A stretch of DNA of 49,974 nucleotides from Mnemiopsis leidyi (taxonomy: Eukaryota; Ctenophora; Tentaculata; Lobata; Bolinopsidae): positions 7,942 through 57,915 of the forward strand of contig JH153924.1 of NCBI GenBank assembly GCA_000226015.1. Direction: 5' to 3'. The notes under the pieces are model-generated. The model saw only the letters and a list, made by a program, of their open reading frames with translations, did no database searches and had not been told where the DNA came from. Below, piece after piece: positions 1 through 11,782 of this stretch. Both the position numbers and the translations under genes were made by a program. How positions within the stretch are numbered: the stretch's first letter is position 1; each line of letters starts with the position of its first letter.

Positions 1-41
1 GCGCGTCTAGAATTCTTCGCCAGGCCAGAAATGCGTGAGCA

Positions 42-85
42 GTGAGAGCGCGTGATGGCCGCGACAATAGGTTATCAACCTACAA
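42..85 (+). repeat. Left terminal inverted repeat
   Basis: Begins GTGAGAGCGCG and ends ACCTACAA. It matches the reverse complement of 2943-2986 at 43 of 44 positions. The match stops abruptly at the outer edge, as expected of an element boundary. Confidence 0.7.
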
Positions 86-1069
86 ACCTCAGGCTAGGCT
101 AATTGTTGCTCGGAGGGAAACGTAAAGAAAGCCGCGCATCGCCCGGTAAGCCCTAAAAAAGAGAATTTTCAGTAAAAGAGAATTTTATTTTACGTCTTCA
201 TATTACAAAAAATTGACGAGATTATATCCGTCTAACGTTCTAACGAAACGATAGCTGCGTGAGTCGGGTATCACCGCGACAAACAAAAAAGGAACCACAA
301 AATACCGCCAAAATTACTATCATGAGTTGCTTCAACCAGAGTCCTTTATATGCGCGCGCCACCAAAAGGGGCCGGGCAGCTGCAGCGCGGCGCAAGTACT
401 CTGCACTCGGTCAGGTGAACTTATGAAAGTCACACAAAGGTGATCAGCTTGTGCGTCGCGCGCCCGTCCTAATTTCAATGTCTGACTTTGTCTAACCTAA
501 CCCTTCATTTGTTATTCTCCGAGAATAAAATGACGGGAGGGGCATGCTGCTGTACAATAATTTCGCGCTAAGCTCGCAAAGGGGTATAAGCAATAAGTGT
601 TTAGCAACACTCGTTCATAGTTTTACCCGGTCCCAGTCTGCAGTCATTGTATCACTGTTCCGAACTCCCAGTGTTCCTGTCCCAGTTTTTGTGTCCCGCC
701 CGAGTTTTCCTGTCCCAGTCACTGGGACCCTGCCTAAGTGCACTAGTGCAGTGCAGTGCGCCAGTGCAGTACTGTCTGTGGTATATGACGTTGTCTCGTC
801 TGATTCTAAATGCTCAATCGAAGTGAAAAGAGAATCAAGAATATCCTCTCCGAAAATAAAAATGCCTGATTGCTGATGGTGTCAGGCGTGCGCAACCGCC
901 TTGAATGTTGAAAACGGGCCGCAACGTGAGGCAAACAATTTCAAAAGGGTTTTGATCGTGCTGTAAAACCCTTGTCGAGATGCAGATTGAGATACCCGAC
1001 TGATCGCGCGCGGCTCGCTGCTCTCCTGGCGACGTATATCATCTCGTCAATTCTCTGGCTCCTCGTTTC

Positions 1070-1626
1070 GCCCAAGTTTCTCTGTCCAAATGTTTCTGTC
1101 AAAGTGTCCATGTCAAAGTATCCCTGTCCCGATGTTCCTGATACAGTGTCCCTGTCAAAGTGTCCCTTTCATAGTGTCTCTGTCCAAGTGTTCTTGTCAA
1201 AGTGTCCCTGCCCAAGTGTCTCTGTCCAAGTGTTCCTGTCAAAGTGTCCCTGCCCAAGTGTCTCTGTCCAAGTGTCCCTGTCAAAGTGTCCCTGTCCCTA
1301 ATGTCTCTGTCAACGTGTCCCTGTCTAATTGTCTCCGTCAAAATGTTCCTATTAAAGTGTCCCTGCCCAAGTGCTCCTGTCTCATTTTCTCCGTCCAAGT
1401 GTTCCTGTCAAAGTGTTCCTGCCCAAGTGTCTCTGTCCAAGTGTTCCTGTCCAAGTGTCACTGTCCCTAATGTCTCTGTCCAAGTGTCCCTGTCCCTAAT
1501 GTCTCTGTCCAAGTGTATCTGTCCAAGTGTCACAGTCAAAGTGTCCCTTTCATAGTGTCTCTAACCCTGCCCCAGCGTCCCTGACCCTGTCCAAGTATCT
1601 TTGTCTCAGCGTGTCCCAATGTTTCT
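1070..1626. repeat. 14-bp minisatellite (GTGTCYCTGTCMAA)
   Basis: About 40 imperfect head-to-tail copies of a 14-bp unit, for example GTGTCCCTGTCAAA or GTGTCTCTGTCCAA. Because 14 is not a multiple of 3, the array stays open in several frames on both strands and yields Cys/Val/Ser/Pro-rich ORFs. These are by-products, not genes. Weaker relatives of the unit occur at about 660-730, so the array may once have been longer. It lies wholly inside the TIR-bounded element. Confidence 0.9.
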
Positions 1627-2942
1627 GAAGATATGTAGTTTCACAAATATAAGAGGAATGAACTCCTCCAGTATGACTAGCAGAAAATGACTAGAAATAG
1701 AAATACAGCTTCGAGAAATCTTTATTTCATCTTTTATTGTAATTTACAATCCGCTGAGAGCCTCTTGGTTTCGTTTCTTAGACCTACAGCTTTGAACATA
1801 AATGTCATGAGATACGAATGTTGAGTTTCTGCTGCTCTGCTGTCTCTTGAACGAACTGCCATAATCCGGAGTGTATTATACCTGTAGAACAAGACGGAAG
1901 ACAGGAGAAGGACGTGCAGTCGAAACGACTCTTGTTTGAAACAAGATGGATTTAATATTTTCTTAGTTCTCTTAAAGGTAAGAGCTGTAATCAGTAATAC
2001 TAATACTAATGGTTTACGAATCTCATATTGAAGTTTAAACATCAGCCGATTTGTTTGTTTTTATTCCGGTATGTACTACTATTAGGCTCGAAATTATTTT
2101 TAACTGAACAGACCTGAAATATAATTATATGCTTGGTTTAAAAAACGATATGTGACTTAAGTCACTTTAACCACTGTTTTAGGAGTAACATATCATATAT
2201 TTTAACGTACTGAAAGCGACAAAAATTGCAAATCAAGACGGCAGATTACGAATTTAGAGTCTACATTGTTCAAGTGGATGATAGACCAGTTTGTTCTTTT
2301 GTTCTAATGTTCCGCGATGATTGACTGGCTAGAGGACAAATCCCAATTTTTCGTCTTGTAACGTTTGGATACAATAAATTTATTATCACTACATGGGCTA
2401 GAGCCAGAGAAAATAATTATCGAAAAATTGTGTCCAATTTTTTGAACCAGCTGATATTTCAAAAAAATAATTTCCATTCCTATTGCTCTGTGGACTTTTT
2501 ACTTGCTAACAAGCATATTATGACTTTAAATAATTATCTGATGATTGCCATTAAACCAATTTTATCGCCACTAATGAATCTTAGTTGTTTGAATGCCTAC
2601 GCCTTTCGCTATTAAAGATAATGAATAACGGCATTCTTGTTATGACATGTTTTAACATTGTCACACTGTTACTAATCATCCTCATATGTATGTCAAACAG
2701 TTTAGTTGGTAGTTATAAATGCGTTACCATGGAGACAGAATTCCAATCAACGTCGCTTCTTGTTTATCTTCTTCACATTAAAGTTGCTTCATACCAAGTA
2801 AGTTTAAGTTGATATACTTGTTAAAATTAATAAATAAGCTGAATTCGGCGGGAATTTTAAATTTTGGCTCGGGGTAGGAGAGAATACTTTTATTTCTAAG
2901 CTAGTGTAAACATTCAGCTTCCACTGTAAAGTGTGAGTATCG

Positions 2943-2986
2943 TTGTAGGTTGATAACCTACTGTCGCGGCCATCACGCGCTCTCAC
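2943..2986 (-). repeat. Right terminal inverted repeat
   Basis: Inverted partner of 42-85 with one mismatch. It ends CGCGCTCTCAC, directly followed by GCGCATCGCCCG, a string also found inside the left end at 134-145. Confidence 0.7.
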
Positions 2987-5900
2987 GCGCATCGCCCGTT
3001 GAGAGTATCGGATCTAGCTGGTTTAGTTCAGATGGGATGCCTGGTTCTTCTAAAGACGACATGGTTGACTTGTGTACCAATAGTAATGACCCGTTATTGT
3101 AATGATTGTTGTAGGTAGAATTGACTGCACTTAAGAATTCGCAGTAAGCACAACTTCTATATAAAATTTGAAGTAAACAAACTATTTAGCGCTCTAACCA
3201 ATTTAGTGTTTACTGCTCTAATGGTACTAATAAAATCTGCCATCAACAATTATCTTCTTATTATCATACCTCCGAGGTAGAATAAATGATTTTTGTAAAA
3301 TCATATACCAGTCAAATTTAATTGTCGTCCACTTGCTGAGATTTCTATGTTGGGTCTTTACTTAGTCGCCTGCTAATTCATAAACTTGATTTATAAAGCT
3401 AATTATTACAAATGAATGGAACTCATGTCAGCTCAGCATGAAAAATGTTTCTATCGTCAAGTCCATAAAGATAATAAGATGGTAATATTTCCCTTTAATG
3501 CAGTCAGTGATTGGACCTGTCTCCCGATTGGAATCAGGAGACAGAAATGTGTCCCTCTACCTTATTACGGGCTATGTCGTTTGCTCTAAATCCTGATATT
3601 TTCAGACGGCAGACTTTCAGTCTCCTCACTCTTGTTTTGAGTTTCGTTTCTATCAGTTTAACTCTAAGCACAAAATCAGGGGGGGGGGGGAAGGATTGTT
3701 GCAACGTGCATTAACCTTGAACTGCTCAAAAAAATGCTGCTTATCGGACTCGAGGTTTAAAGCGTCAAAAAATGGAAATCGAATACGGAGAATGCCGGTG
3801 AAGTGATGTTATCAAAGTGTTAAAAAGCTGTCGGTACTCTGAAATTAGTAGAAAAAATCAATTTCAAATATCAACTTGAAAATGTAGTTTAAAGCCAGTA
3901 AACTTTTTACCAGACATCTTTTGATCAAAAAGGTTCATGCATTCACATGTTTATTTAAATGTCCATTAATGTGCTTAAATGCGAAAGTTAATTTTATCAA
4001 AAGCTGGAATTAATAAACCGACATAGTTTAAAAACGGGGAGGTTAGCAATAAGTTTATCAGTGCCCAAAATGTCGAAACACAAGAAAATGTTTCGATAAG
4101 TGATCTACTATTTTAATGATTATTTAATTGTTTTTGGTTGCATCCAAAGAAGTTACTGAAGAACGTTGTAAACTGTCACAGGGAAGGTTGGTGAAGGCCA
4201 ACTGTAAATGTGCGGAGTTACTCTTTCATCTCTAAACATCATTTCGAAGTTGGAACTTCATCATTACATCAACTATAACTAGTATTTTCTGTATTTTCAG
4301 TCTCGTAAGCATACTGCTTTAGTTGGTTTGGTATGATAATTTTATGATAATGATCATAAGAGATCGTAGTAATGCATTATCCTGCAGCGAAGCAACTGAT
4401 TTTGATCATAATTTTGCCGAATCCCTAATAAAAATCATCAGCATGGATATTGGATTTGGATACCTATCAAGATCTTAACATTCGTCAATCACTGACAACA
4501 ATCATAATTCCTCCATCTGAACTATAAAAGATTGAACATTCAAGTGCCGTGATAGACTTTTACCATCAGGAATCATGGTGATTAAGGGAGACGGCATATT
4601 GTGAGCTATTCCCGGCTCCAGTATGTCACTAGTCATCATTATAACTGGCGTCCCACGTGATATTTATGACTATGCAATAAGCTCTGTTTTTTGTTGATGC
4701 TACTTCTACCGTAGTTTATGTTTCAAGTGCACCTGAGTGGACGAGTGGTACATAGCTTGAAATCTGAAGTTTCGATCAAAACAAGAACTTGGACAATTTA
4801 AGTTCTAAATTTTGTTGTGATTATTCAGATACGATAGCTCATATTCTTTTTTATTCGTTTATAGTATATTTGCTGACCTGTTATGTTCCACCGAAAACCC
4901 GTCCAGTAATTAACGATGTTTTTTTACTGGAAGCAACTTATATCCTTTTCCACCACAATCGTATAAAATTAGTTGGAGATCGTAAACTTCAGTTTCAAGG
5001 CAGCTTTTAAACACGGCAGTTGTTAAAGACAGTTTTAGAAATTTTAGAACTCTTAAAGCAGTAAGCTTAAAATTTACTTCCTGATAATGCAATTAAAGAT
5101 TTAAAGGTAAGAAATCTATATTTAATGCGGCAAATTAGCAGCTGAACATAGTTATCTATACAAGCATTTCTTGTCTACAACTAGTTTCTGTCTTGTTCAA
5201 ACTACTGCCAACTGCCAAGTCCAGATTTACCGCTAACAGTTAATATTTTCACTTCTTAAGCACAACCACAATAGTCATAGAGAACGGTATTTTTTAGGGC
5301 TAGGTCACAAAGTTTTAAACTTTATATCACGTGACAGCGTTGAGCGTTCCCAGCTTTTAGAGAAGCCGGGAAGGGAACAAAATTTTTATACAAATAGCCA
5401 GGTTCCATGCCGACTTTGGATAACTAGTTATAAATAAAAAATATAAACATACATTCTGGGCAACTTGTTTCCTTGCAAGTGTGGACAGCCTTATGTTTTC
5501 TACTGGAATTTGAAATTAAGTTGTTAGTTTTAACGCGACGATTAATGTGAACAACTTGACACTAGTAAGTGACCGATCGGTCTAGATTTATGTTTCTGTG
5601 CACGTAGCTTGGAGTTTTATATGTGTTACAATTTTCAGTGCAAGTTCTTGTAATTTCCAGTGCTGCACTACACTTAACAAATATGTGATTAAAAAGTTTA
5701 GGTGTAGGGGGAAACTGTAATTGTATTAGTTTTATGCAATCAGTAGACAATGACTAGACAGAATTGTTGTAACGCAGGGTACAATGAAATGACTGGACTT
5801 GCGGCCCAGCTCAAAGTAAATTAAATTAATCATTTGTAGTATAGTAGTGTTGATAGTATTACAACTAAATAATAATTGCATCAGGTTCTACACAATTACT

Positions 5901-6877
5901 TGGTTCGTCTCATTGCTCAAGACCGGCCGTTCTAAAATCCATCATTTGATTATTTATCAGGTTTTCGAATATTCAACACAATTTAGCCAAGGTTCGGTTG
6001 TTGTTTTTTGATTTGATGTCGCAGTCCTAAAGATGATAGTCAAACATTTGTCAAACATCCTTAATAGACATTAACTGGAACTGGTAATTGTCCAACTTCC
6101 GATCTCGTGTTTAAAGATTGATAATCGATCTATTGAATAGCTGTAAATTGAGGTACAATAGTAATGAAATTTTGACGCTAATTGAAGATAATCACCAATT
6201 AAGGCTAACAGATCTACAATTAGTAATAAGAGAGGAACCTGACACTTCTGACTTCGCTGTATTTGGTTATTAATCTTAAAGCAAACCGCTGTACTAGGCA
6301 TATAAAGATAGTGGCAATCCAACGATCTACAGTTTATTAGCAACGATCTTTATGTAATTAGCAAGTTTTTTAGCAATAATAGTTTTTTAGCAATGATATT
6401 ATCATAAAGTAACTCTAACCTCGATTCGAATTGCCAAGAATTGAGGAGTATGAAGGGAGCTGAAGATAGAATCATGACCTCTCCTTCTAGAACCGAACTT
6501 AAACTTCCTGACCAGGTAACAACTCACTTTTTGTATGTTTTCAGATATTTGACTTAACTTTGTTACTTTTAAGTAAGTTTGATAGTTACAAAAATGGGAT
6601 ATGTTTGTGTTTTGTTTCGTACAGGTAAGATTGAGATGTGACAATTATATTTGAGTTAAATCTACCATTTTTCAAATCGAATAGTCATTGTAGATCCTTG
6701 TAATGTTATCTTGGGTAAAAAGAATTCAGTCACATGCTATTTTAAAATTTAATTGAACCATCGAACCTTCATTGGACTAAATATCATCGTGGAAAGACAA
6801 AATGAGTCATGAATAAATTCCAAACACGAAGACTCAACGTTAATGTGTGCCACAGTTTCGGAGGATGAAGATAAGAG
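2987..6877. other. Gene-free AT-rich stretch
   Basis: No convincing gene on either strand. Open frames are short and scattered, with no domain or well-placed splice signals. It contains a G12 run at 3679-3690. At about 5840-5866 a sequence resembles one arm of the perfect hairpin at 37620-37674. Otherwise I see only AT-rich single-copy sequence. Confidence 0.6.
3679..3690. repeat. Poly-G tract (G12)
   Basis: Uninterrupted run of twelve G. Two similar runs lie at 9755-9767 and 35170-35181. Confidence 0.9.
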
Positions 6878-7407
6878 TTGTGACTATGACAACAAGACTG
6901 TTCCCATGACAACAAGACTGTGACCATGACAACGAGACTGTAACCATGACAACAAGACTGTAACCATGACAACAAGACTGTAACCATGACAACAAGACTG
7001 TAACCATGACAACAAGACTGTAACAATGACATTAAGACTGTAACCATGACATTAAGACTGTAACCATGACATTAAGACTGTAACCATGAGAACAAGACTG
7101 TAACCATGAGAACAAGACTGTAACCATGACATTAAGACTGTTACCATGACAACAAGACTGTTACCATGACAACAATACTGTTACAATGGCAACAAGACTG
7201 TTACCATGACAAGACTGTTACCATGGCAACAAGACTGTTACCATGACAAGACTGTTACCATGACAACAAGACTGTAACCATGACAACAAGACTGTAACCA
7301 TGACAACAAGACTGTTACCATGACAAGACTGTTACCATGACAACAAGACTGTTACCATGACACGAGACTGTAACCATGACACGAGACTGTAACCATGACA
7401 ACAAGAG
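6878..7407. repeat. 20-bp minisatellite with X-box-like units
   Basis: About 26 tandem copies of GTAACCATGACAACAAGACT and variants, some shortened to 15-17 bp. The first 14 bases of the unit resemble the RFX X-box consensus (GTNRCC, short spacer, RGYAAC). Most copies have one mismatch, but the variant GTTACCATGGCAAC at 7217-7230 fits fully. A minus-strand reading frame made of repeated Cys/His/Gly/Tyr blocks comes from the repeat and is not a gene. The array ends about 170 bp upstream of a 90-codon plus-strand ORF at 7579. Confidence 0.9.
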
Positions 7408-7578
7408 TTTGAAGAGTTACAGGGTAGCACGTAACGGACGGACGACAAGATCGTGAACTTCAGTTCAATGTGGGAGGACTGTTGTCTATCTTATTTTCTG
7501 TGAGAGTTCTCTTACCATGGATCTTCAGTCTAGTAAATGCGAGATAGAGGTTCTCCCGGATATAGCAAGGTATGAATA

Positions 7579-7851
7579 ATGAGCTACCGAGATCAGGATA
7601 TGATATCTTATATATGTGGCAGTAAAATGAAATGTTTATCCTACAGTCTTAGTAAGACAAAGCGAGCGACCAATAAGATGGTGGCTAATGTCTGGAAAGA
7701 AAAGGACGACATCTTGCCACCATTTACCGATCATTTCCACTGGAAACCTATCACGAAAACACTAATTAATGACAGATACTTTATAAGTAACAGGAAAATA
7801 GGTTGGAACCTACTGAGCAGCATAAGGCAGATTTCTAATCTCGCTGCCTAA
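7579..7851 (+). CDS. Small ORF of unknown function (doubtful)
   Basis: A 90-codon ATG-started frame, MSYRDQDMISY at the start and closed by a stop. Composition is fairly protein-like: charged in the middle (WKEKDD), Trp-containing, not repetitive. I see no signal peptide, membrane segment or known domain. It begins shortly downstream of the X-box-like array, which could be read as an upstream regulatory block, but that is inference. An internal GTAAGA after about 28 codons would give a phase-1 donor, unlike the phase-0 candidates elsewhere. It may be a lone small gene, part of an exon, or chance. Confidence 0.2.
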   Translation: MSYRDQDMISYICGSKMKCLSYSLSKTKRATNKMVANVWKEKDDILPPFTDHFHWKPITKTLINDRYFISNRKIGWNLLSSIRQISNLAA

Positions 7852-8037
7852 AAGAATCTGCCGCAATGACTTGTGTAAGATTAGCTTTTTCTGGTAGATA
7901 ATGTCCATGCGTAAGTTTGAAACCGTCATGAGAAATTTCTCCGTTTTATCGCTTCACTTTTATTTTGTGTCATTGGAACGTTGAGCCGTCGAGCAGTGTT
8001 AACGCTAAAGTGTTTGTTGGACACTCCTGATTGGACA

Positions 8038-8175
8038 ATGGACAGAGCAAGATATGATGAGCTGGAGGAGGACAAAGAAGCGATTGGTCGACTACCAGGA
8101 GATGGTGAAAGGGAGAATACCTCTCCAAAGGGGGACGAAGTTCACCCTGGACCCTATCTAGATCAAGATGAAGAG
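8038..8175 (+). CDS. Candidate alternative first exon, 46 codons
   Basis: Starts at an ATG in good context (ACAATGG) and ends GAG|GTAGTA, a plausible donor, exactly between codons (phase 0). The peptide is acidic and polar, from MDRARYDELEEDKEAIG to YLDQDEE, with no hydrophobic segment, so it would be a soluble N-terminal extension. An upstream TTG in the same frame is not needed. It is the first of eight plus-strand segments that begin with ATG and end in phase 0 at a GT, consistent with alternative first exons of one gene whose common exons are outside the window. The donor is only moderate, so chance is possible. No family recognised. Confidence 0.33.
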
Positions 8176-9754
8176 GTAGTAAATCTTGTAAATATTCATG
8201 TTTCCGTTTCACTTAATCTATAGTTCTATACCCCTATTCAGAGAGGGGACAGAGTAAGGAAGTTCAAAACAATATTCAAATTTTTAGCACTCAAGAACAA
8301 AGCACTCAGGAACATAGTCTGACATTCCAGTTCTCACCATTACCAGTTACCACCCATTTAGCATTTATAGGATAAAACATTTTTCAACCAGTACAATGAT
8401 AATGATTCCAGTACAAAAATATTATACAACTAGATCAATTCCAAATAAAGACCCACTGCATACACCTGGCCAGACGAAACTATATCCCACTAAGGTTAAG
8501 GTCCCAATTCGCCGCCTCCCTCCATCACCGGCCAATGACAAGAGTAAAATTAAAACTACTATTGGTTGCAATAGCAACTGCAAGTGGTTGTTATGGCAAC
8601 ACCGGGCTATAGTCTGACCGAGAAGACCGAATGGTGCGTATCAGGAGACAAGTAGCGGGACAGAGTTAAGGACCCGCGGACAAAATACCTATTGTAATCG
8701 CCCCTTTATCAACAAGCAACATCTCCCAGGATCTTGGTGTATCGCCAGGTTGGATTACTGAGGCCCATCTTCTTGTTGAGTCATTCGCCCTTCTCCTATA
8801 GGTAACACCTATAGTCGGTGACCAGCAGAGACATACCTTACTTTTTGCCGGTTGTGGGCGAATTTTCGTTTATTTGTCAATATCATACAGAGTTTGGAGG
8901 GATGAAGAACACTAGCTCTATTGACCAGGTTAGCAGGTGTACTCAAACTTAGGAATTGTATGTTTGGACATTTTCCATCACACGTCATACTGTATACACT
9001 GTAAACATTACCTTGGCCTTATATACAGTACATTTAAACTATTAAACGTTATTGTACAGTACACAAGTACAAATTTGGGAGCCTAAATTGTAATCCCAAT
9101 ACCTCCAAAATTATATTTCTGAAATTTTGAAAATAATCGATGTGCAGAAAATGTGAAAATACGTGGTAGTGGGAACCACGTGTCTTTAAATTCATACCAC
9201 GCGGGTTTACATTCACACAATTACTTAACCTGTTTAATTTTTTGTTAAGACTTTCAGAGGTGTGACCGATGATAAACGAATCCAATTTCTAAGAATCATA
9301 CCATCGCACTGAGATTAAGTGATTTTCTTAGTTGGGACCGTGTCGCACCGGTACGGGACAACAGAAGTGATCTGTGAAACTGGCTGCTAACACGCTGCTA
9401 ACACGCAATACAATCACGCCTGATTACTACTTGATTTTCGTCAATACAACTGATTAATGAAGTGCAAGGTCGGACTGTCTTAAAGGTGACTTAAATTGTT
9501 GCTTTCGAAGCGCCACGATAGTTTTCAGTCTTAGTCGGATTTCGATAATACTATTGTAACTGAGTTTTCGGGTCATCCAGAAGAATTGACTTCATGGGAA
9601 TTGACGGGTTGACTTGGGTTGTTTGAGTCCGGACTTAACAGTGGTAGACTAGCAAATTGTAAGTATTCAGTATCATAATCAGGTACCAGTTTAACATTAT
9701 ATTTATGATTTCATCTGCTGACTTCGATTCACTTATCCAGTCTGTTGAGGAAGA

Positions 9755-9767
9755 GGGGGGGGGGGGG
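9755..9767. repeat. Poly-G tract (G13)
   Basis: Uninterrupted run of thirteen G in otherwise AT-rich DNA; the longest of three such runs in the window. Confidence 0.9.
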
Positions 9768-10149
9768 CTGAGGAGATCGGAGACTGTGATGGGATCTAAG
9801 TCCTAATAGCATAGTTGTCAGGTTGACCAACTGACGAACTGGCGAAATTCAAAAGTACAGAAAAGTGGTAATAGGTATGGAGAACAACTGACAAAGTAGA
9901 TAATGGTTCACTAAACTCTGAAGAATCGCTTCAGGATATTTGAAAAAGTACTACGCTGCTACGGACACTGATTTAAAATTAGATAATTAACAGTAAATAC
10001 CGATACGACACTTATCGAAAAATGGCGAATTGTTAAAAATAAAATTGTCACCGAAATTAAAAAAGTTCACTGTTAAGCTGTATTTGGCCCACGAAAGAGG
10101 CGGGAAACTATAACTGTATACTACATTTAGGAAGTAAATTCAATTCGTG

Positions 10150-10320
10150 TTACCGATTGGGCAATTTAGTCGCCAACGATTGTCTGATGTCACATGGGAT
10201 TGGTGCGCGCATTTGATTCGTGCGCTTCGTCACGTTTCTAAGTCACGTGCAACGCGTTGCTATAGTAACGCGTGTGCCCAGTCACGACAGTCTACACGGA
10301 CACCGACCAATTGGCAATTG
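10150..10320. promoter_or_regulatory. CpG-rich patch with CCAAT, E-box and X-box-like motifs
   Basis: A short CpG-rich island in AT-rich DNA. Visible motifs are ATTGG boxes at 10156-10160 and 10199-10203, a CCAATTGG at 10307-10314, an E-box CACGTG at 10244-10249, and the palindromic GTTGCTATAGTAAC at 10256-10269, one base off the X-box consensus. The X-box/CCAAT combination is known from RFX plus NF-Y promoters. The 66-codon frame across it starts at GTG and is probably a by-product of GC content. If it is a promoter, the nearest supported downstream exon on the plus strand is at 11675. Orientation is unproven. Confidence 0.35.
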
Positions 10321-11674
10321 TTACAGCCGTTCATTGCTTCAAATTAACACTTTTTAAACTCAAGTTATACAGGTCAGAACTTTAGTCCATTTGCTATTGA
10401 TTCATCACGCGTCTATCAGTTTCTCTACCAGAGATTTAACTTAAAGAGTTGGAGTTTAACTCATAAAGTTAACTTTGAGTTAAGCTAACTTCTCCGGAGG
10501 CGGGAGTTCATGCTGTTGATTTAGCGTGTTATTTGTTACTGTTACGGTTTTTAGTAATTAAAGTAAGGCAATTTAAACCCCATTAGTCGGTTGTCTGAAA
10601 TTCAATTGTACATGCTATTGTTCAGGTATACAGTTGACCTGGAAACTTTTATGTTGAGCGCCAAAACTTATAGTTATATGTAGTTAGATTTCATCAGTGT
10701 TTCGATAAAATGCGTTTTGAAGATGTCTGCCTGCCTTTAATTTGTTGCGACTCCTAGAACTCGAGTAGCCAATTAACATGTTTAAATTCATCTTTAGTCC
10801 AATCTCCATGAACTGCTATCTTTGACGAGAGTTTGCCTGCAACTTGCGTTCTTAAGAGAGACTTTAGAATCAACTGCATGGAAGTACCCCTTCTAATTTC
10901 TATCAAATAAACCCGTCATTGTAAGAAAATTATGCGAAACACAACATCCACTAGAATTATTACAGTTACTGTATAAGGCTGTGATGTTTCCTGTATACTT
11001 GGCGTGTTACTGAACGCTCATAATCTCCCCTGTGTATTCTGCCTTGGCCTCCAATAAGCTATTAAGTAGATTTAATTTGAGAACCTGTAACTTTTTCTTA
11101 TGAAATGGAAACCTAAGGAGAAAGCTCCGTCGACGCTTTTCAATTTTCGGCCGTCCAAATTTTCTGTCTCTAGTTTTCTGTCGTCTGCAACTGTCTCTGA
11201 AAATCACAGTGAACCTAGATTTAACCTTAGCATGGAGGTCTGTCGATAGTGATTAACTTGTACATCCCCTTACTAGAGTATTACAACTTCTAAATCCTCC
11301 AGATCTTTGTGAAGTCCTCTTCAAAGCGACGCTCCGCCAACATAGAAACAATAGATTGTAATTCTAGGAACCAGGCGAACGTTATCAGCCATTTCATTAC
11401 AACTTACATTGTTCTGTGACTAGTGATAGTGATAACAGTTATTTGTCAAGCAAGTGAAAACCCACAGTTTTTTCAACTATCTTTATTGTTTAATTTATTG
11501 TCAAATTCATTGTCAAAACTTACTTTGTTTCTTTCGTGGAATCTTCTCTTAGGTTTAAATTTCACAACATCGTTTGACTTTGAGTTGTACATCTTGCCAC
11601 CAACCCACCAGCCAGCTAGCTACACACGTACTTCCATACACAGGGAGGGGATGATTTTTGTCTGACACGCGAAG

Positions 11675-11782
11675 ATGTTGCTGCTACTAAAGAGACAGAT
11701 AGGAACTGGGTTTCTCTCTTTGAAGCAGAGGGAAAAATTCCCGGCTTGGGATGAATCTTGCTATTGGGAGTTGGGATCAGAG
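11675..11782 (+). CDS. Candidate alternative first exon, 36 codons
   Basis: ATG in good context (GAAGATG, A at -3) opens a 36-codon frame ending GAG|GTAAAT, in phase 0. The start is MLLLLKRQIGTGFLSLKQRE, a short Leu run followed by basic residues, then KFPAWDESCYWELGSE, aromatic and acidic. The N-terminal Leu run is too short for a confident signal peptide and could be a membrane or lipid-contacting anchor. The frame stays open past the donor for another 42 codons but turns low in complexity and Phe/Ser-rich, as intron sequence would. Same phase and strand as the candidates at 8038, 18661, 21719, 24611, 26212, 38436 and 47999. Function unknown. Confidence 0.4.

Larger units (their letters stand above)
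42..2986. mobile_element. TIR-bounded element, probably non-autonomous
   Basis: A 44-bp sequence at 42-85 recurs as its reverse complement at 2943-2986 with a single mismatch, so the 2.9 kb between looks like a DNA-transposon-like unit. No transposase-like reading frame is visible inside. The interior holds a CpG-rich left end (about 340-560), a long 14-bp minisatellite and AT-rich filler, so it cannot move itself. I see no clear target-site duplication next to the inverted repeats. A 12-bp string (GCGCATCGCCCG) occurs just outside the right repeat at 2987-2998 and just inside the left one at 134-145. The superfamily is not assignable. An inverted segmental duplication is the alternative. Confidence 0.5.
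8176..11674. other. Non-coding stretch (intron or intergenic)
   Basis: No supported gene. It includes an 8-bp inverted repeat CTATAGGT/ACCTATAG at 8796-8814, a G13 run at 9755-9767 and a CpG-rich promoter-like patch around 10150-10320. Short frames on both strands lack ATG starts or splice support. Confidence 0.55.

Noticed and set aside
544-876. 110-codon plus-strand ORF in the CpG-rich left part of the TIR element
   Set aside because: Composition follows degenerate repeat units (CCTGTCCCAGT-like) and GC content; no domain, no donor, no transposase likeness.
972-1555. Several overlapping long frames on both strands
   Set aside because: All come from the 14-bp minisatellite, which stays open in many frames; none has non-repeat coding content.
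2621-2797. ATG frame of 59 codons ending in phase 0 at CAA|GTAAGT
   Set aside because: It lies inside the TIR-bounded element, is AT-driven and hydrophobic (Leu/Ile runs), and has nothing but the donor to support it.
8902-8928. MKNTSSIDQ before GTTAGC
   Set aside because: Nine codons and a weak donor; chance is the better explanation.
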